From: an uncultured Opitutia bacterium
GTDB lineage: Bacteria; Verrucomicrobiota; Verrucomicrobiia; Opitutales; Opitutaceae
Assembly (NCBI GenBank): GCA_903861185.1
Contig: CAIOTK010000498.1
Location: forward strand, 1-35,208
DNA: 35,208 bases
Direction of reading: 5' to 3'
A program made the translations under genes and the position numbers. The notes beneath the pieces are model-generated. The model was not told the DNA's origin. It made no database searches and saw only the letters and a program-made list of their open reading frames with translations. The first letter of the stretch is position 1. Each line of letters begins with the position of its first letter. Shown piece after piece: positions 8,380 through 18,050 of the stretch.

Positions 8380-10233
8380 ATGCCCTCCACCCCTGCCCCC
8401 AGCCCGTCGGCCCGTGCGACCACGGGGGGAACCGCGCGCCAGCTGGTTCTGGGGGCCACCGGGGCGCTGCTGGTGGTATTGGCGGTCCTGCCGGCCCTGC
8501 CGGGACCGCTGGTGCTCGACGACCTCCCGGCACTAGAATTCGCCCGCCAGGTCGCTGGGCCGGCCGGCTGGGGGGAGGCCTGGCGTCCGGGGACAGATCC
8601 GGGCGAGACCCTGCGTGGACGCCCGCTCGCGGCCTGGTCCTTCGCGCTGCAAGCCGCGGCGGGCCTCTCGTCACCGGCCGCCCTCCGGCTGGGCAATCTT
8701 TTCCTGCACGGGGCGGCGGCTTGGCTCTTGGCCGGCCTAGTACAACGGACCCTAGTGCGCCTGCGATTCGGGCCGGGGCCGGCGGCGACAGCGGCCACTT
8801 GGACCGCCCTACTCTGGCTCGTGCACCCCCTAGCCCTTTCGGCGGTGGTATACGTGGTGCAACGGGCGGAGGTGCTCGCCGGGCTGGGGATGCTGGGCGC
8901 GCTGGCCGCTTTTGCCCGGGGAGTGGAAGGTCCGCGGTCTGGTCCCTGGCTGGCCCTCTCCGCCGCGGCGTCTCTCGCCGCCCTGCTCGCGAAGGAAAGC
9001 GCCGCGGGGCTGCCTCTGATGGTGGCCCTTTATGACCGGTGTTTTGTGGCGGGATCTTGGCGCGGTGCCTGGCGCACCCGCGCCGGCTACTACGTGGCGC
9101 TGGCGGCAGGCTGGATCCCACTGGGCCTACTTGTAGCCGCCGGGGCCGGACGTGGCGGCACCGCGGGGTGGGACAGCCCAATGGGAACCGGCGCCTACTT
9201 GGTAACCCAAGGGGAAGCTGTGGCCGGCTATCTGGGGCACGTCCTCTGGCCCCACCCGCTCGTGTTCGACTACGGTCCGGTGGTGGCGACCCTGCCCGCA
9301 GCCCTACTGCCCGGGGGAGTCGTCCTCGGCCTGCTCGTGGCGACCGGCTGGGCAATCTGGCGCGGGCATCCGCTGGGTTTCGCGGGGGGCGCCTTTTTCC
9401 TTTGTCTGGCGCCCTCCTCCAGCTTGGTCCCGGTGGCTTCGCAGACGATCGCGGAGCACCGGATGTACGTCGCCCTGGCGGCGCCCCTTGCCGTGCTGAC
9501 GGCGCTGCTGGTCCGACGGGCGCCCAACCAGGGCTGGATGGTGGCTGGCGGCGCCTTGCTGGCGCTCACGGCGGCGGCGGCCGTGCGGCACGGGAGTTAC
9601 CGGGACGAGGTGACGCTGTGGGCCGAGACGGTGGCGCGCCGCCCAGACAACCCGCGGGCGCACCACAACTTGGGGCAGGCGGAGTTCACGCGCGGGAACT
9701 TTGCGGTCGCCGCGGAGCATTTCCGCCAAGCCGAGCGCCGGCGGCCCGGCGACCCGGACACGCGCCATAACCTCGCCCTATGCGCCCTCCGCCTTGGCCG
9801 CGCGGAGGATGCCCGGGCGATGCTGGAGGAGAACCTCCAGCGGGCGCCGGCGCACCAGCCGTCCGCACTAGCCTTGGGCGAAGTCCGCGCCGAACTCGGC
9901 CGGCGGGCGCTCTCCGCCGGGCGCGCCACGGAGGCCCGGGAGCATTTTACGGCCGCCGCCGCGCTGCGCCCCCAGGATCCCCGGCCGCGGCACAACCTCG
10001 GCAACGTTTCCCTTGAGCTCGAGGCCATCGAGGCCGCGCTCGCCGCCTGGCGCGAGGCCCTCGCCGCGGATCCGACCTTTGGTGAATCGCGTCGCGCCCT
10101 CGCCTTCGTGCTGCTCCGCACCGGGCGGGCGGCGGAGGCGCTCCCCCACCTCGAGCGGCTGGCGCGCGAGGAACCCGGACGGGCGGACGTCCGCGCCGCG
10201 TTGACCGAGGCCCGCCAGTCCGTGGGCCGCTGA
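8380..10233 (+). CDS. TMTC/PMT-like GT-C membrane glycosyltransferase-type protein with C-terminal TPR repeats
   Basis: Multiple hydrophobic segments, luminal-type acidic motif PLVLDDLPALEF, C-terminal TPRs (NPRAHHNLGQAEFTRGNFAVAAEHFRQAERRRPGDPDTRHNLALCALRLGRAEDA...). An upstream TTG at 8365 is an alternative start. Confidence 0.8.
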   Translation: MPSTPAPSPSARATTGGTARQLVLGATGALLVVLAVLPALPGPLVLDDLPALEFARQVAGPAGWGEAWRPGTDPGETLRGRPLAAWSFALQAAAGLSSPAALRLGNLFLHGAAAWLLAGLVQRTLVRLRFGPGPAATAATWTALLWLVHPLALSAVVYVVQRAEVLAGLGMLGALAAFARGVEGPRSGPWLALSAAASLAALLAKESAAGLPLMVALYDRCFVAGSWRGAWRTRAGYYVALAAGWIPLGLLVAAGAGRGGTAGWDSPMGTGAYLVTQGEAVAGYLGHVLWPHPLVFDYGPVVATLPAALLPGGVVLGLLVATGWAIWRGHPLGFAGGAFFLCLAPSSSLVPVASQTIAEHRMYVALAAPLAVLTALLVRRAPNQGWMVAGGALLALTAAAAVRHGSYRDEVTLWAETVARRPDNPRAHHNLGQAEFTRGNFAVAAEHFRQAERRRPGDPDTRHNLALCALRLGRAEDARAMLEENLQRAPAHQPSALALGEVRAELGRRALSAGRATEAREHFTAAAALRPQDPRPRHNLGNVSLELEAIEAALAAWREALAADPTFGESRRALAFVLLRTGRAAEALPHLERLAREEPGRADVRAALTEARQSVGR

Positions 10234-10244
10234 ATCCCCTTCCC

Positions 10245-12077
10245 GTGTCCGACCTCGACCTGCTGCTCCGCACCACCTTCGGCTACTCGTCCTTCCGCCC
10301 GCTCCAGCGCGAGATCTGCGAGGCCGCGCTGGCCGGGAAGGACGTGTTCGCCCTGCTGCCCACCGGGGGCGGCAAGTCGCTGTGCTTCCAGCTGCCGGCG
10401 CTGGCGCGCGACGGCCTGACGGTGGTCGTCTCCCCCCTGATCGCGCTGATGAAGGACCAGGTCGACGCCCTCCAGGCGAGCGGCGTCGCCGCGACCTTTC
10501 TCAACTCGACGCTCGACGCGGAGAATGCGCGTTCGCGCCTGCGGGGCCTGCACCGCGGCGAGTTCCGCCTGCTGTACGCGGCCCCGGAGCGCCTGCTGCT
10601 GGAGGGCTGGGAGGAGAACCTGCGCCATTGGAACGTCACGGCGATCGCCATCGACGAGGCGCATTGCGTCTCCGAATGGGGCCACGACTTTCGGCCCGAA
10701 TACCGGCAGCTGAGCCGGCTCCGGGCCGCCCTGCCTGAGGTACCGATGATGGCGCTGACCGCGACGGCCACGGGACGGGTACGGGAGGACATCGTCCGCC
10801 AGCTCGGGCTCCGGACTCCGGAGGTGTTCGTCGCCAGCTTCAACCGGCCGAACCTGACCTACCGGGTGCTGCCCAAGGACGAGCCGCTAAAGCAGGTGAT
10901 CGCGTTCGTGCGGCAACGAGAGGGGGACAGTGGCATCATTTATTGCGCCAGCCGGGCCGCGACCGAGCGCGTGGCCGAGGCCCTAGCGGGCCGCGGGTTC
11001 GCCGCGCGGCCGTATCACGCCGGCCTCGATGCGGAGACCCGCGCCCGCCACCAGGAGGCATTCCTGCGCGACGAGACGCGGATCATCTGTGCCACCATCG
11101 CCTTCGGGATGGGGATCAACAAACCAAACGTCCGCTGGGTGATCCACCACGACCTGCCCAAGAACATCGAGGGGTATTACCAAGAGACCGGACGCGCCGG
11201 GCGGGACGGTTTGCCGGGTGATTGCTTGCTCCTGTTCAGCCCGGGCGACATCGCGAAACAGACGCACTTCCTGGACGAGATCACGGACGCGCAGGAGCAG
11301 CAGGTGGCGCGCACCCAGCTCCGCCAAATTGTGCATTTTGCGGAGAGCGCGGGGTGCCGCCGGGCGGAGCTGCTCGCTTACTTCGGGGAGACCTACCCGG
11401 AGCCGGCCTGCGGCGCCTGCGACAACTGCTTGGAGCCGCGCGAGACTTACGATGGCACGCTCGTGGCGCAGAAGTTCCTCTCGTGCGTCTACCGCATCGT
11501 CCGCCACAGCGGCTTCAGCGTCGGCCTGAACCACGTGATCGAGGTCCTCACCGGCGCCGGGACGGAGAAGATCCGGCGCTGGGGCCACGATCGCCTAACG
11601 ACCTACGGGATCGGGGCCGAGCTGGACCGGACCCAATGGGCGGGCGTGGGCCGCGAGCTGCTGCGGTTAGGCCTGTTGCAGGTGGCGACGGGCGAGTTTG
11701 CCACGCTCGAGCTGACCGAGGCCGGGACGGAGGCGCTGCGGCAACGCACCCCGGTGACCCTGACCAAGCCCCTCGTCTTGCCGCAGGCGCGGCGGTCCGT
11801 GGCGCGTCGGGCGGGTGAGATCGAGTGCGACGAGATCCTGTTCGCGCGCCTGCGGGGCCTGCGGAAGCGGCTGGCGGACGAAAGGCGCGTGCCCGCCTAT
11901 ATCATTTTCGGGGATAACACGCTCCGGGCGATGGCCCGGCATTATCCGACGGAGGATGCGCAGCTGGAGGGCATCCCGGGGATCGGCGAGCGGAAGCGCG
12001 CGGAGTTCGGGGCGCTGTTCACCGCCGAGATCGCCGCCTACCTCGCGAACCACTCGCGCCAAGCCTTCAACGACTGA
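10245..12077 (+). CDS. recQ: ATP-dependent DNA helicase RecQ
   Basis: Walker A LLPTGGGKSLCFQLPA, DEAH motif, QETGRAGRDG, zinc-binding C...CGACDNC, C-terminal HRDC-like region; GTG start. Confidence 0.96.
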   Translation: MSDLDLLLRTTFGYSSFRPLQREICEAALAGKDVFALLPTGGGKSLCFQLPALARDGLTVVVSPLIALMKDQVDALQASGVAATFLNSTLDAENARSRLRGLHRGEFRLLYAAPERLLLEGWEENLRHWNVTAIAIDEAHCVSEWGHDFRPEYRQLSRLRAALPEVPMMALTATATGRVREDIVRQLGLRTPEVFVASFNRPNLTYRVLPKDEPLKQVIAFVRQREGDSGIIYCASRAATERVAEALAGRGFAARPYHAGLDAETRARHQEAFLRDETRIICATIAFGMGINKPNVRWVIHHDLPKNIEGYYQETGRAGRDGLPGDCLLLFSPGDIAKQTHFLDEITDAQEQQVARTQLRQIVHFAESAGCRRAELLAYFGETYPEPACGACDNCLEPRETYDGTLVAQKFLSCVYRIVRHSGFSVGLNHVIEVLTGAGTEKIRRWGHDRLTTYGIGAELDRTQWAGVGRELLRLGLLQVATGEFATLELTEAGTEALRQRTPVTLTKPLVLPQARRSVARRAGEIECDEILFARLRGLRKRLADERRVPAYIIFGDNTLRAMARHYPTEDAQLEGIPGIGERKRAEFGALFTAEIAAYLANHSRQAFND

Positions 12078-12214
12078 GCGGGCCGCCCGCCGGGTCGGCC
12101 AGCAGGCCCAGCCGCCGAAAATGCGCACCCCGGCCACTAGGCGGTTGACCTCCCCCGCATCGACGCCTTCCGCTGGAAGAGGTCCCTCCCCGCCCCGCCC
12201 CCCTCTCCTTTCCC

Positions 12215-13483
12215 ATGCCGAAAACCACCGCCGACCTGAAGACGGTCAAGTCCAACACCCGTTCCCTCGTCGAGGGCGCACTCGCCGACACCGGCGGCCT
12301 CCTGCGCCTCGCCCCAGCCTGGGTGCCCCGCTCCTTCCTGCAGCCCGGCCTGCGCATCAAACTGCACCCCGACGACACCTACGCGTACGGCCTCAACCGC
12401 GGCGGCATCGACGAACGCTGGTTCGCCTCCACCACCCCCACCGCCAACGAGGGCCGCGCCTGGGACGAGGGCCTGAGCTGGTGCGTCGTCGGCAACAAGC
12501 GCTTCACCCTCCAACAGGCGGTCGCCGACACCGGCGCCATCCTGGTCGGCTCCGCGATCTGGAAGAAGTACAAGCGCTGGCCCGTCTACTCCAAGTTCTT
12601 CGACAATATGGGGCCGATCCCGCACCATATGCACCAGAGCGCCAAGCAGGCCAAGCTGGTCGGCCAGGAGGGCAAGCCGGAGTCCTATTACTTCCCGCCC
12701 CAGCACAACAACGTCGGCAACAACTTCCCCTACACCTTCATGGGCCTCGAGCCCGGCACCACCAAGGAGCAGGTGCGGCAGTGCATCCGGAACTGGAACA
12801 AGGGTGACAACGGCATCCTCGACCTCTCCAAGGCCTATCGCCTGAAGCCCGGCAGCGGCTGGCTCATCGACCCCTGCATCCTGCACGCGCCCGGTTCCCT
12901 CTGCACCTACGAACCCCAGTGGGGCTCCGACGTGTTCGGAATGTACCAGAACCTCGTCGAGGGCCGCGAGGTGCCGTGGTCCCTCCTCGTGAAGGACATG
13001 CCCAAGGCGAAGCACCAAGACGTGGACTTCATCGTGGACCAGCTCGACTGGGACAAGAACGTCGACCCGAACTTCAAGGACAACCACTACTTGGAGCCGG
13101 TGCCGGTCGCAGACACGCGCGCCGAGGGCTGGGTGGACCGCTGGATCGTCTACGGCCGCATCGACGGCGAGCAGCTGTTCACCGCGAAGGAACTCACGGT
13201 CGAGCCGGGCACCAAGTGCACCGTGAAGGATAACGGCGCCTACGGCCTGATCTGCGTGCAGGGCAGCGGCCGCATCAACGGCCAGCCGCTCAACTCGCCG
13301 AAGCTGATCCGCTTCACCGAACTGACTGAGGACGAGTACTTCTGCACCGAGGCCGGCGCGCAGGCCGGGGTCACGTTCGAGAACACCAGCACCACCGAAC
13401 CCCTAGTGTGCCTCCGGTACTTCGGCCCCGAGGTCAACCCCGACGCCCCCGCGATGGGCGCCTATCGCAAAAACAAGTTCTAA
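12215..13483 (+). CDS. PMI-like double-cupin protein (putative sugar isomerase / metallocupin)
   Basis: GPIPHHMHQ...GKPESYYFPP and LKPGSGWLIDPCILHAPGS resemble type I phosphomannose isomerase metal-site motifs; no signal peptide. Confidence 0.6.
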   Translation: MPKTTADLKTVKSNTRSLVEGALADTGGLLRLAPAWVPRSFLQPGLRIKLHPDDTYAYGLNRGGIDERWFASTTPTANEGRAWDEGLSWCVVGNKRFTLQQAVADTGAILVGSAIWKKYKRWPVYSKFFDNMGPIPHHMHQSAKQAKLVGQEGKPESYYFPPQHNNVGNNFPYTFMGLEPGTTKEQVRQCIRNWNKGDNGILDLSKAYRLKPGSGWLIDPCILHAPGSLCTYEPQWGSDVFGMYQNLVEGREVPWSLLVKDMPKAKHQDVDFIVDQLDWDKNVDPNFKDNHYLEPVPVADTRAEGWVDRWIVYGRIDGEQLFTAKELTVEPGTKCTVKDNGAYGLICVQGSGRINGQPLNSPKLIRFTELTEDEYFCTEAGAQAGVTFENTSTTEPLVCLRYFGPEVNPDAPAMGAYRKNKF

Positions 13484-13490
13484 GCCTGCA

Positions 13491-13590
13491 AGGAGCGAGG
13501 AGCGGGGAGCGAGGAGTGAGTAGCCGAACACGAGCTGCTCCCTTCTCCCTCCTCGCTTCTCGCTTCTAACTCCTCAGTCCTCCCTCCCCT
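13491..13590. repeat. Imperfect long inverted repeat (purine-rich left arm, pyrimidine-rich right arm)
   Basis: Left GGAGCGAGGAGCGGGGAGCGAGGAGTGAGTAG is complementary, with mismatches, to right CTGCTCCCTTCTCCCTCCTCGCTTCTCGCTTCT. Confidence 0.65.
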
Positions 13591-13608
13591 TCGCTTCCCC
13601 GCTTTCCC

Positions 13609-14646
13609 ATGTCCTCCAACAACTACCCGAAACTGCACAACGCCATGTGGCCCGGCCTAGTCGGCAAGGGCAGCCCCGGCGCGGAACCGTTCATCGAACT
13701 CGACACCATGCTCGACCTCACCGCCAAGGCGGAGGTCGGCGGGGTGAAGTTCGACGGCGTCGACCTCTTCCTCTATAATCCCCACACCGACATCGATATC
13801 TCCGATGACGGCATCAAGGCGCTCGCCGCCAAGATCAAAGCCAAGGGCCTCGCGGTCGGCTCGGTCGTCGCTCCGGTGTGGTTCGACGCCTCGGCTGGCG
13901 GCGACGAGAAGGCGCGCGCCAACTTCGTCAGCCACGTCCGCAAGGCTATCCGCATCGCGCGGCGGCTGCGCGAGCTCGGCGTGCGCCCCTACGGCATCGT
14001 CCGCATCGACAGCGCTACGGGCGTGACCGCGTGGGACAAGGACCCGAAGGGCTGCACCAAGCTGATCGCCCAGACGTTCCGCGAGGCGGGCAAGATCGCG
14101 AAGGGCGAGGGCGAGCGTCTGGCCGCCGAGGGTGAAATCTGCTGGGGCGGGATGCACTCGTGGAAGAACATGGTGAACCTCCTCGAGGCGGTCGACATGC
14201 CCAAGGTCGTCGGCTTCCAAGCCGATATGTCCCACACCCACCTGTACACGCTGGGCGCGAATGCCGAGAACCACCGCCTCGTGCCCAAGAAGTACCACTA
14301 CGAGCCCGCCGAGTTCCACAAGGCGATGACCAAGCTCACCGACGCGCTGCGCCCGTGGACGATCGACTTCCACGTGGCCCAGAACGACGGCTCCGTCTTC
14401 GGCTCCGGCGACCACGAGAAGACCGGCAAGCACTGCCTCGCCACCGATCCGCGCGGCAAGCTCAACATCGTCCGCGACTCCGGTTACTGGCTCCGCGACA
14501 AGCAGGGCAAGGTAACCAAGAAGATGAAGCACATCTGCTGGGATGGCTGTATGTTCCCGAATGAAGTGCTGATGAAGCAGCAGACCTGGAACGACATCCT
14601 CGCCGCGATGATCGAGGTCCGGAACCAGCACGGCTGGGTCGGCTGA
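13609..14646 (+). CDS. Sugar phosphate isomerase/epimerase-like TIM-barrel protein
   Basis: 346-codon ORF, xylose-isomerase-like TIM-barrel features ([54 protein letters not shown]). Confidence 0.75.
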   Translation: MSSNNYPKLHNAMWPGLVGKGSPGAEPFIELDTMLDLTAKAEVGGVKFDGVDLFLYNPHTDIDISDDGIKALAAKIKAKGLAVGSVVAPVWFDASAGGDEKARANFVSHVRKAIRIARRLRELGVRPYGIVRIDSATGVTAWDKDPKGCTKLIAQTFREAGKIAKGEGERLAAEGEICWGGMHSWKNMVNLLEAVDMPKVVGFQADMSHTHLYTLGANAENHRLVPKKYHYEPAEFHKAMTKLTDALRPWTIDFHVAQNDGSVFGSGDHEKTGKHCLATDPRGKLNIVRDSGYWLRDKQGKVTKKMKHICWDGCMFPNEVLMKQQTWNDILAAMIEVRNQHGWVG

Positions 14647-14652
14647 GACCAA

Positions 14653-14767
14653 TGGCAAAGCGCCAAGACGCGAAGGCCTCGCCAAGAGACGCCAGGCGGA
14701 AACCGGCCCAGGTTTCCCTCCCGCGTCTCCTCGGAGACCTTCGCGCTTCTTGGCCTCTTCGCGCTTA
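14653..14767. repeat. Long imperfect inverted repeat with AAGCGCCAAGACGCGAAG-type arms
   Basis: Left GCAAAGCGCCAAGACGCGAAGGCCTCGCCAAGAGACGC pairs with right GCGTCTCCTCGGAGACCTTCGCGCTTCTTGGCCTCTTCGC; inner stem GGAAACC-GGCCCA-GGTTTCC. Confidence 0.75.
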
Positions 14768-14794
14768 ATCCCCACCCTCAACCCGCCTTTCCCT

Positions 14795-15940
14795 ATGGCC
14801 AAAAAACAACTCCGCGTCGGCCTCATCGGCTACAGCTTTATGGGGCGCGCCCACAGCAACGCGTTCCATCAGGTCAACCACTTCTTCCCCTCGAGCTACG
14901 AGATCGTGCCGCAGGCCGTCTGCGGGCGCGACGCGGCCAAGGTAAAGGAGTTCGCTGATCGCTGGGGCTACAAGTCCACCGAGACCGATTGGAAGAAGCT
15001 CATCGCCCGGGACGATATCGACGTCATCGACATCGCCACGCCCAACAACCTCCACGCCGAGCAGGCCATCGCCGCCGCCAAGGCGGGCAAGATGATCCTC
15101 TGCGAAAAGCCGCTCGCGATGAACGCGAAGCAAGCCGAGGTGATGGTGAAGGCCATCGAGAAGGCCAAGGTACCGAACATGGTCTGGTACAACTACCGCC
15201 GCTGCCCGGCAGTGGTGCTCGCCAAGAACATGATCGACGCCGGCAAGCTCGGCCGGGTGTTCCACTACCGCGCCAACTTCCTCCAGGACTGGACCATTAA
15301 TCCCGAGCTGCCCCAAGGCGGCACCGGCCTCTGGCGCCTCGACGTCAACGTCGCCGGCTCCGGCGTGACGGGCGACCTCCTCGCTCACTGCGTCGACACC
15401 GCGCTGTGGCTCAACGGCGGCATCAAGGACGTCAGCGCGATGACCGAGACGTTCGTCAAGGAGCGGAAGCACAACCTGACCGGCAAGGTGCAGAAGGTCG
15501 GCATCGACGATGCCTGCCTCTTCCACTGCCACTTCAACAACGGCTCGCTCGGGCTCTTCGAGTCCACCCGCTACGCCCGCGGCCACAAGGCGCTCTACAC
15601 GTTCGAGATCAACGGCGAACATATGAGCCTCAAGTGGGACCTGCACGACCTGCACCGGCTGCAGATCTTCGACCATTCGGACGAAGGTCCGGAGCGCGGC
15701 TGGAAGAGCATCCACGTCTCGGACGGCGATCACCCCTATTGCGGCAAGTGGTGGGTGCCTGGCCTGCAGCTCGGCTACGAACACAGCTTCATTCACGCGA
15801 TGGTCGAGTTCGTCCAGGGCCTCGAGAGCGGCAAGGGCTGCACGCCCAACTTCCGCGACGGGCTGGCGACGGACTATGTCGTCGACGCCGTGCTCGCCTC
15901 CGCCAAGGCCCGCAAGTGGGTCAAGGTGAAGCAGGCTTGA
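14795..15940 (+). CDS. Gfo/Idh/MocA family NAD(P)-dependent oxidoreductase
   Basis: Rossmann start [22 protein letters not shown] motif, family-typical C-terminal domain; ATG at 14795. Confidence 0.93.
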   Translation: MAKKQLRVGLIGYSFMGRAHSNAFHQVNHFFPSSYEIVPQAVCGRDAAKVKEFADRWGYKSTETDWKKLIARDDIDVIDIATPNNLHAEQAIAAAKAGKMILCEKPLAMNAKQAEVMVKAIEKAKVPNMVWYNYRRCPAVVLAKNMIDAGKLGRVFHYRANFLQDWTINPELPQGGTGLWRLDVNVAGSGVTGDLLAHCVDTALWLNGGIKDVSAMTETFVKERKHNLTGKVQKVGIDDACLFHCHFNNGSLGLFESTRYARGHKALYTFEINGEHMSLKWDLHDLHRLQIFDHSDEGPERGWKSIHVSDGDHPYCGKWWVPGLQLGYEHSFIHAMVEFVQGLESGKGCTPNFRDGLATDYVVDAVLASAKARKWVKVKQA

Positions 15941-16077
15941 ACCCCTCCGCCGGTAGGGCGGCGGCGGCAACGGGCGACCACCCCGCGCCCGCCGTCCCGC
16001 CCTCCCGGCGGGCCCCCACGGGCCCGGGGCGGACCCGCTGTCCTGAAACCGCCCCCTCACGTTTCCCCACCCCTCCG

Positions 16078-17154
16078 ATGCTGCTCCGCCTGCTTGCGCT
16101 CTCGTGTCTCCTGCCCGGCGTCGCCGCGGCCCTGACTTCCCTCACGTTTGAGCCCCCCGCCGGCGTCCCGGCCCAAGGCCGCCACGTGGTGTTCCTTTCC
16201 GGCGACGAGGAATACCGGGGCGAAGAGGCCCTGCCGATGCTCGCCAAGGTGCTGAGCCAGCGCCACGGCTTCCGCTGCACGGTCTTGTTCGCCCTCGATG
16301 CCGACGGCACCATCAACCCGGACAACCAGCGCTCGCTGGCCGATTCGGCGGCGCTCGACTCCGCCGACGCCCTCGTGCTGGCCCTGCGGTTCCGGCAATG
16401 GCCGGACGAGGCGATGGAACGCTTCGTGCGGGCCTTCCACCGCGGCGTGCCGCTGATCGCGCTGCGGACCTCGACGCACTCCTTCAACTTTCCCGCCACC
16501 TCCCGCTGGGCCGCCTATGGGTGGAACAGCAAGGCCCCTTGGCCCGGCGGCTTTGGCAAGCACGTGCTGGGAGAGACCTGGGTCACGCACTGGGGCAAGC
16601 ACAAGGGCGAGGCCACCCGGACGGTCGTCGCCGACGGCGCGGCCGGCGATCCCCTCCTGCGCGGCGTCGGGCCGATCTTCGGGGATAGCGACGTCTATGA
16701 GGCCTATCCGCCCGCCGATGCCCGCCTACTCCTCCGTGGCCTTGTCCTCCGCGGGATGAACCCGGGCGATGCCCCGGCCGATCACCGCAAGCCCCGCGCG
16801 ACCGACAAGCAGCCGCAAGGAGTGAATGACCCCGCGATGCCCGTCGCCTGGACCCGCCTGTTCCGCAACGAGGCCGGCACGACCAATCGCGTCTTCACCA
16901 CCACCCTCGGCGCCGCGACCGACCTGCGCGATGAGAACCTGCGCCGGCTCGTAGTGAACGCCGTCTTCTGGGGCCTCAACCTCGAGGTACCCGCCGCAGC
17001 CAACGTCACGCCGGTCGACCCCTACGAACCGCGCGCCTACGGGTTCCGCGCGTTCCGGTATGGCCTCCGCCCAGCAGACTACGCGCTCGGCCGCACCGTG
17101 CCCCCAGGGGGCACCCCGCCCCCGCTGCCACCGAAAGCACCCGCCAAGAAGTGA
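16078..17154 (+). CDS. Secreted ThuA-like domain protein
   Basis: Signal peptide MLLRLLALSCLLPGVAAA; GATase-like ThuA motifs HVVFLSGDEEYRGEEALPMLAK, IALRTSTHSFNF, GETWVTHWGKHKG. Confidence 0.88.
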   Translation: MLLRLLALSCLLPGVAAALTSLTFEPPAGVPAQGRHVVFLSGDEEYRGEEALPMLAKVLSQRHGFRCTVLFALDADGTINPDNQRSLADSAALDSADALVLALRFRQWPDEAMERFVRAFHRGVPLIALRTSTHSFNFPATSRWAAYGWNSKAPWPGGFGKHVLGETWVTHWGKHKGEATRTVVADGAAGDPLLRGVGPIFGDSDVYEAYPPADARLLLRGLVLRGMNPGDAPADHRKPRATDKQPQGVNDPAMPVAWTRLFRNEAGTTNRVFTTTLGAATDLRDENLRRLVVNAVFWGLNLEVPAAANVTPVDPYEPRAYGFRAFRYGLRPADYALGRTVPPGGTPPPLPPKAPAKK

Positions 17155-17183
17155 TTTTCCGCCTCCCCCCAACCTTACCCACG

Positions 17184-17945
17184 ATGAAATCCCTCCGCCT
17201 CCTCACCGCCCTCGCTCTCGCCCCGTTCGCCGCCGCTGCGGCCGACGCCGGGTTCCAGCCGATCTTCAACGGCAAGGACCTCGCCGGCTGGGAGGGCAAC
17301 CCCGACTTCTGGTCCGTCCGCGACGGTGCGATCACCGGCCAGACGACCACCGAGAAGACCACCAAGGGGAACACGTTCCTCGTCTGGAAGGCCGGTAAGC
17401 CCGCCAACTTCGAGCTCCGGACCCGCTTCCGCCTCACCGCCCAGAACGAAAAGAACCAGGCCAACTCTGGCATCCAATACCGGAGCAAGGTCCTCGATGC
17501 GGCGACCTTCGTCGTGGGCGGCTACCAGGCGGACATCGATTCTACCGGCAAGTACGCGGGAATGCTCTATGAGGAGCGCGGCCGTGGCATTTTGATGTCC
17601 CCCGGCCAGACCATCCGCGTCAGCGCCCCCGACGCCGCCGCCGTCGCCGCCGCGCAGGCCGACAAAAAGGCCAAGGGTAAGGCGAAGGCCAAGGTCGAGA
17701 TCCTCGGCACCGCTACGAAGCCCGAGGAGATCCTCGCCGCCTACAAACTTGGGGAATGGAACGAGCTGCGCATCGTCGCGAACGGCCAGCGGCTCCAGCA
17801 CTACCTCAACGGTAAGCTCGCCGCGGATGTCACCGACACCGACGCGACCGCGGGAGCCAAGGACGGCGTGATCGCGCTGCAACTGCACCAGGGTCCCCCG
17901 ATGACCATTCAGTTCAAGGACGTGCAGCTTAAGACGCTGCCCTGA
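17184..17945 (+). CDS. Secreted DUF1080 (3-keto-disaccharide hydrolase family) protein
   Basis: Signal peptide MKSLRLLTALALAPFAAAAA; FQPIFNGKDLAGWEGNPDFWSVRDGAITGQ and NSGIQYRSKV...GGYQADID motifs typical of DUF1080. Confidence 0.93.
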   Translation: MKSLRLLTALALAPFAAAAADAGFQPIFNGKDLAGWEGNPDFWSVRDGAITGQTTTEKTTKGNTFLVWKAGKPANFELRTRFRLTAQNEKNQANSGIQYRSKVLDAATFVVGGYQADIDSTGKYAGMLYEERGRGILMSPGQTIRVSAPDAAAVAAAQADKKAKGKAKAKVEILGTATKPEEILAAYKLGEWNELRIVANGQRLQHYLNGKLAADVTDTDATAGAKDGVIALQLHQGPPMTIQFKDVQLKTLP

Positions 17946-17959
17946 TTCCCCGCCCCGCG

Positions 17960-17984
17960 CCGGCCGCCGCCCCCCGGCGGCCGG
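17960..17984 (+). terminator. GC-rich hairpin downstream of the DUF1080 gene (possible terminator or attenuator, no strong U-tract)
   Basis: CCGGCCGCC-GCCCCCC-GGCGGCCGG perfect 9-bp stem followed by TTCATC. Confidence 0.4.
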
Positions 17985-18050
17985 TTCATCGCTCGCCCGC
18001 CGGCCCGCCCTCGCCCAAGGCAGGCCCCCACCCCAGCCCAGTCTACCCCC

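Noticed and set aside
8261-9355. 364-aa minus-strand ORF over the TMTC-like gene
   Set aside because: Pro/Arg/Ala-rich shadow translation of a supported plus-strand gene.
12137-13087. 316-aa minus-strand ORF opposite the cupin gene
   Set aside because: Antisense shadow ORF; composition consistent with a frame artefact.
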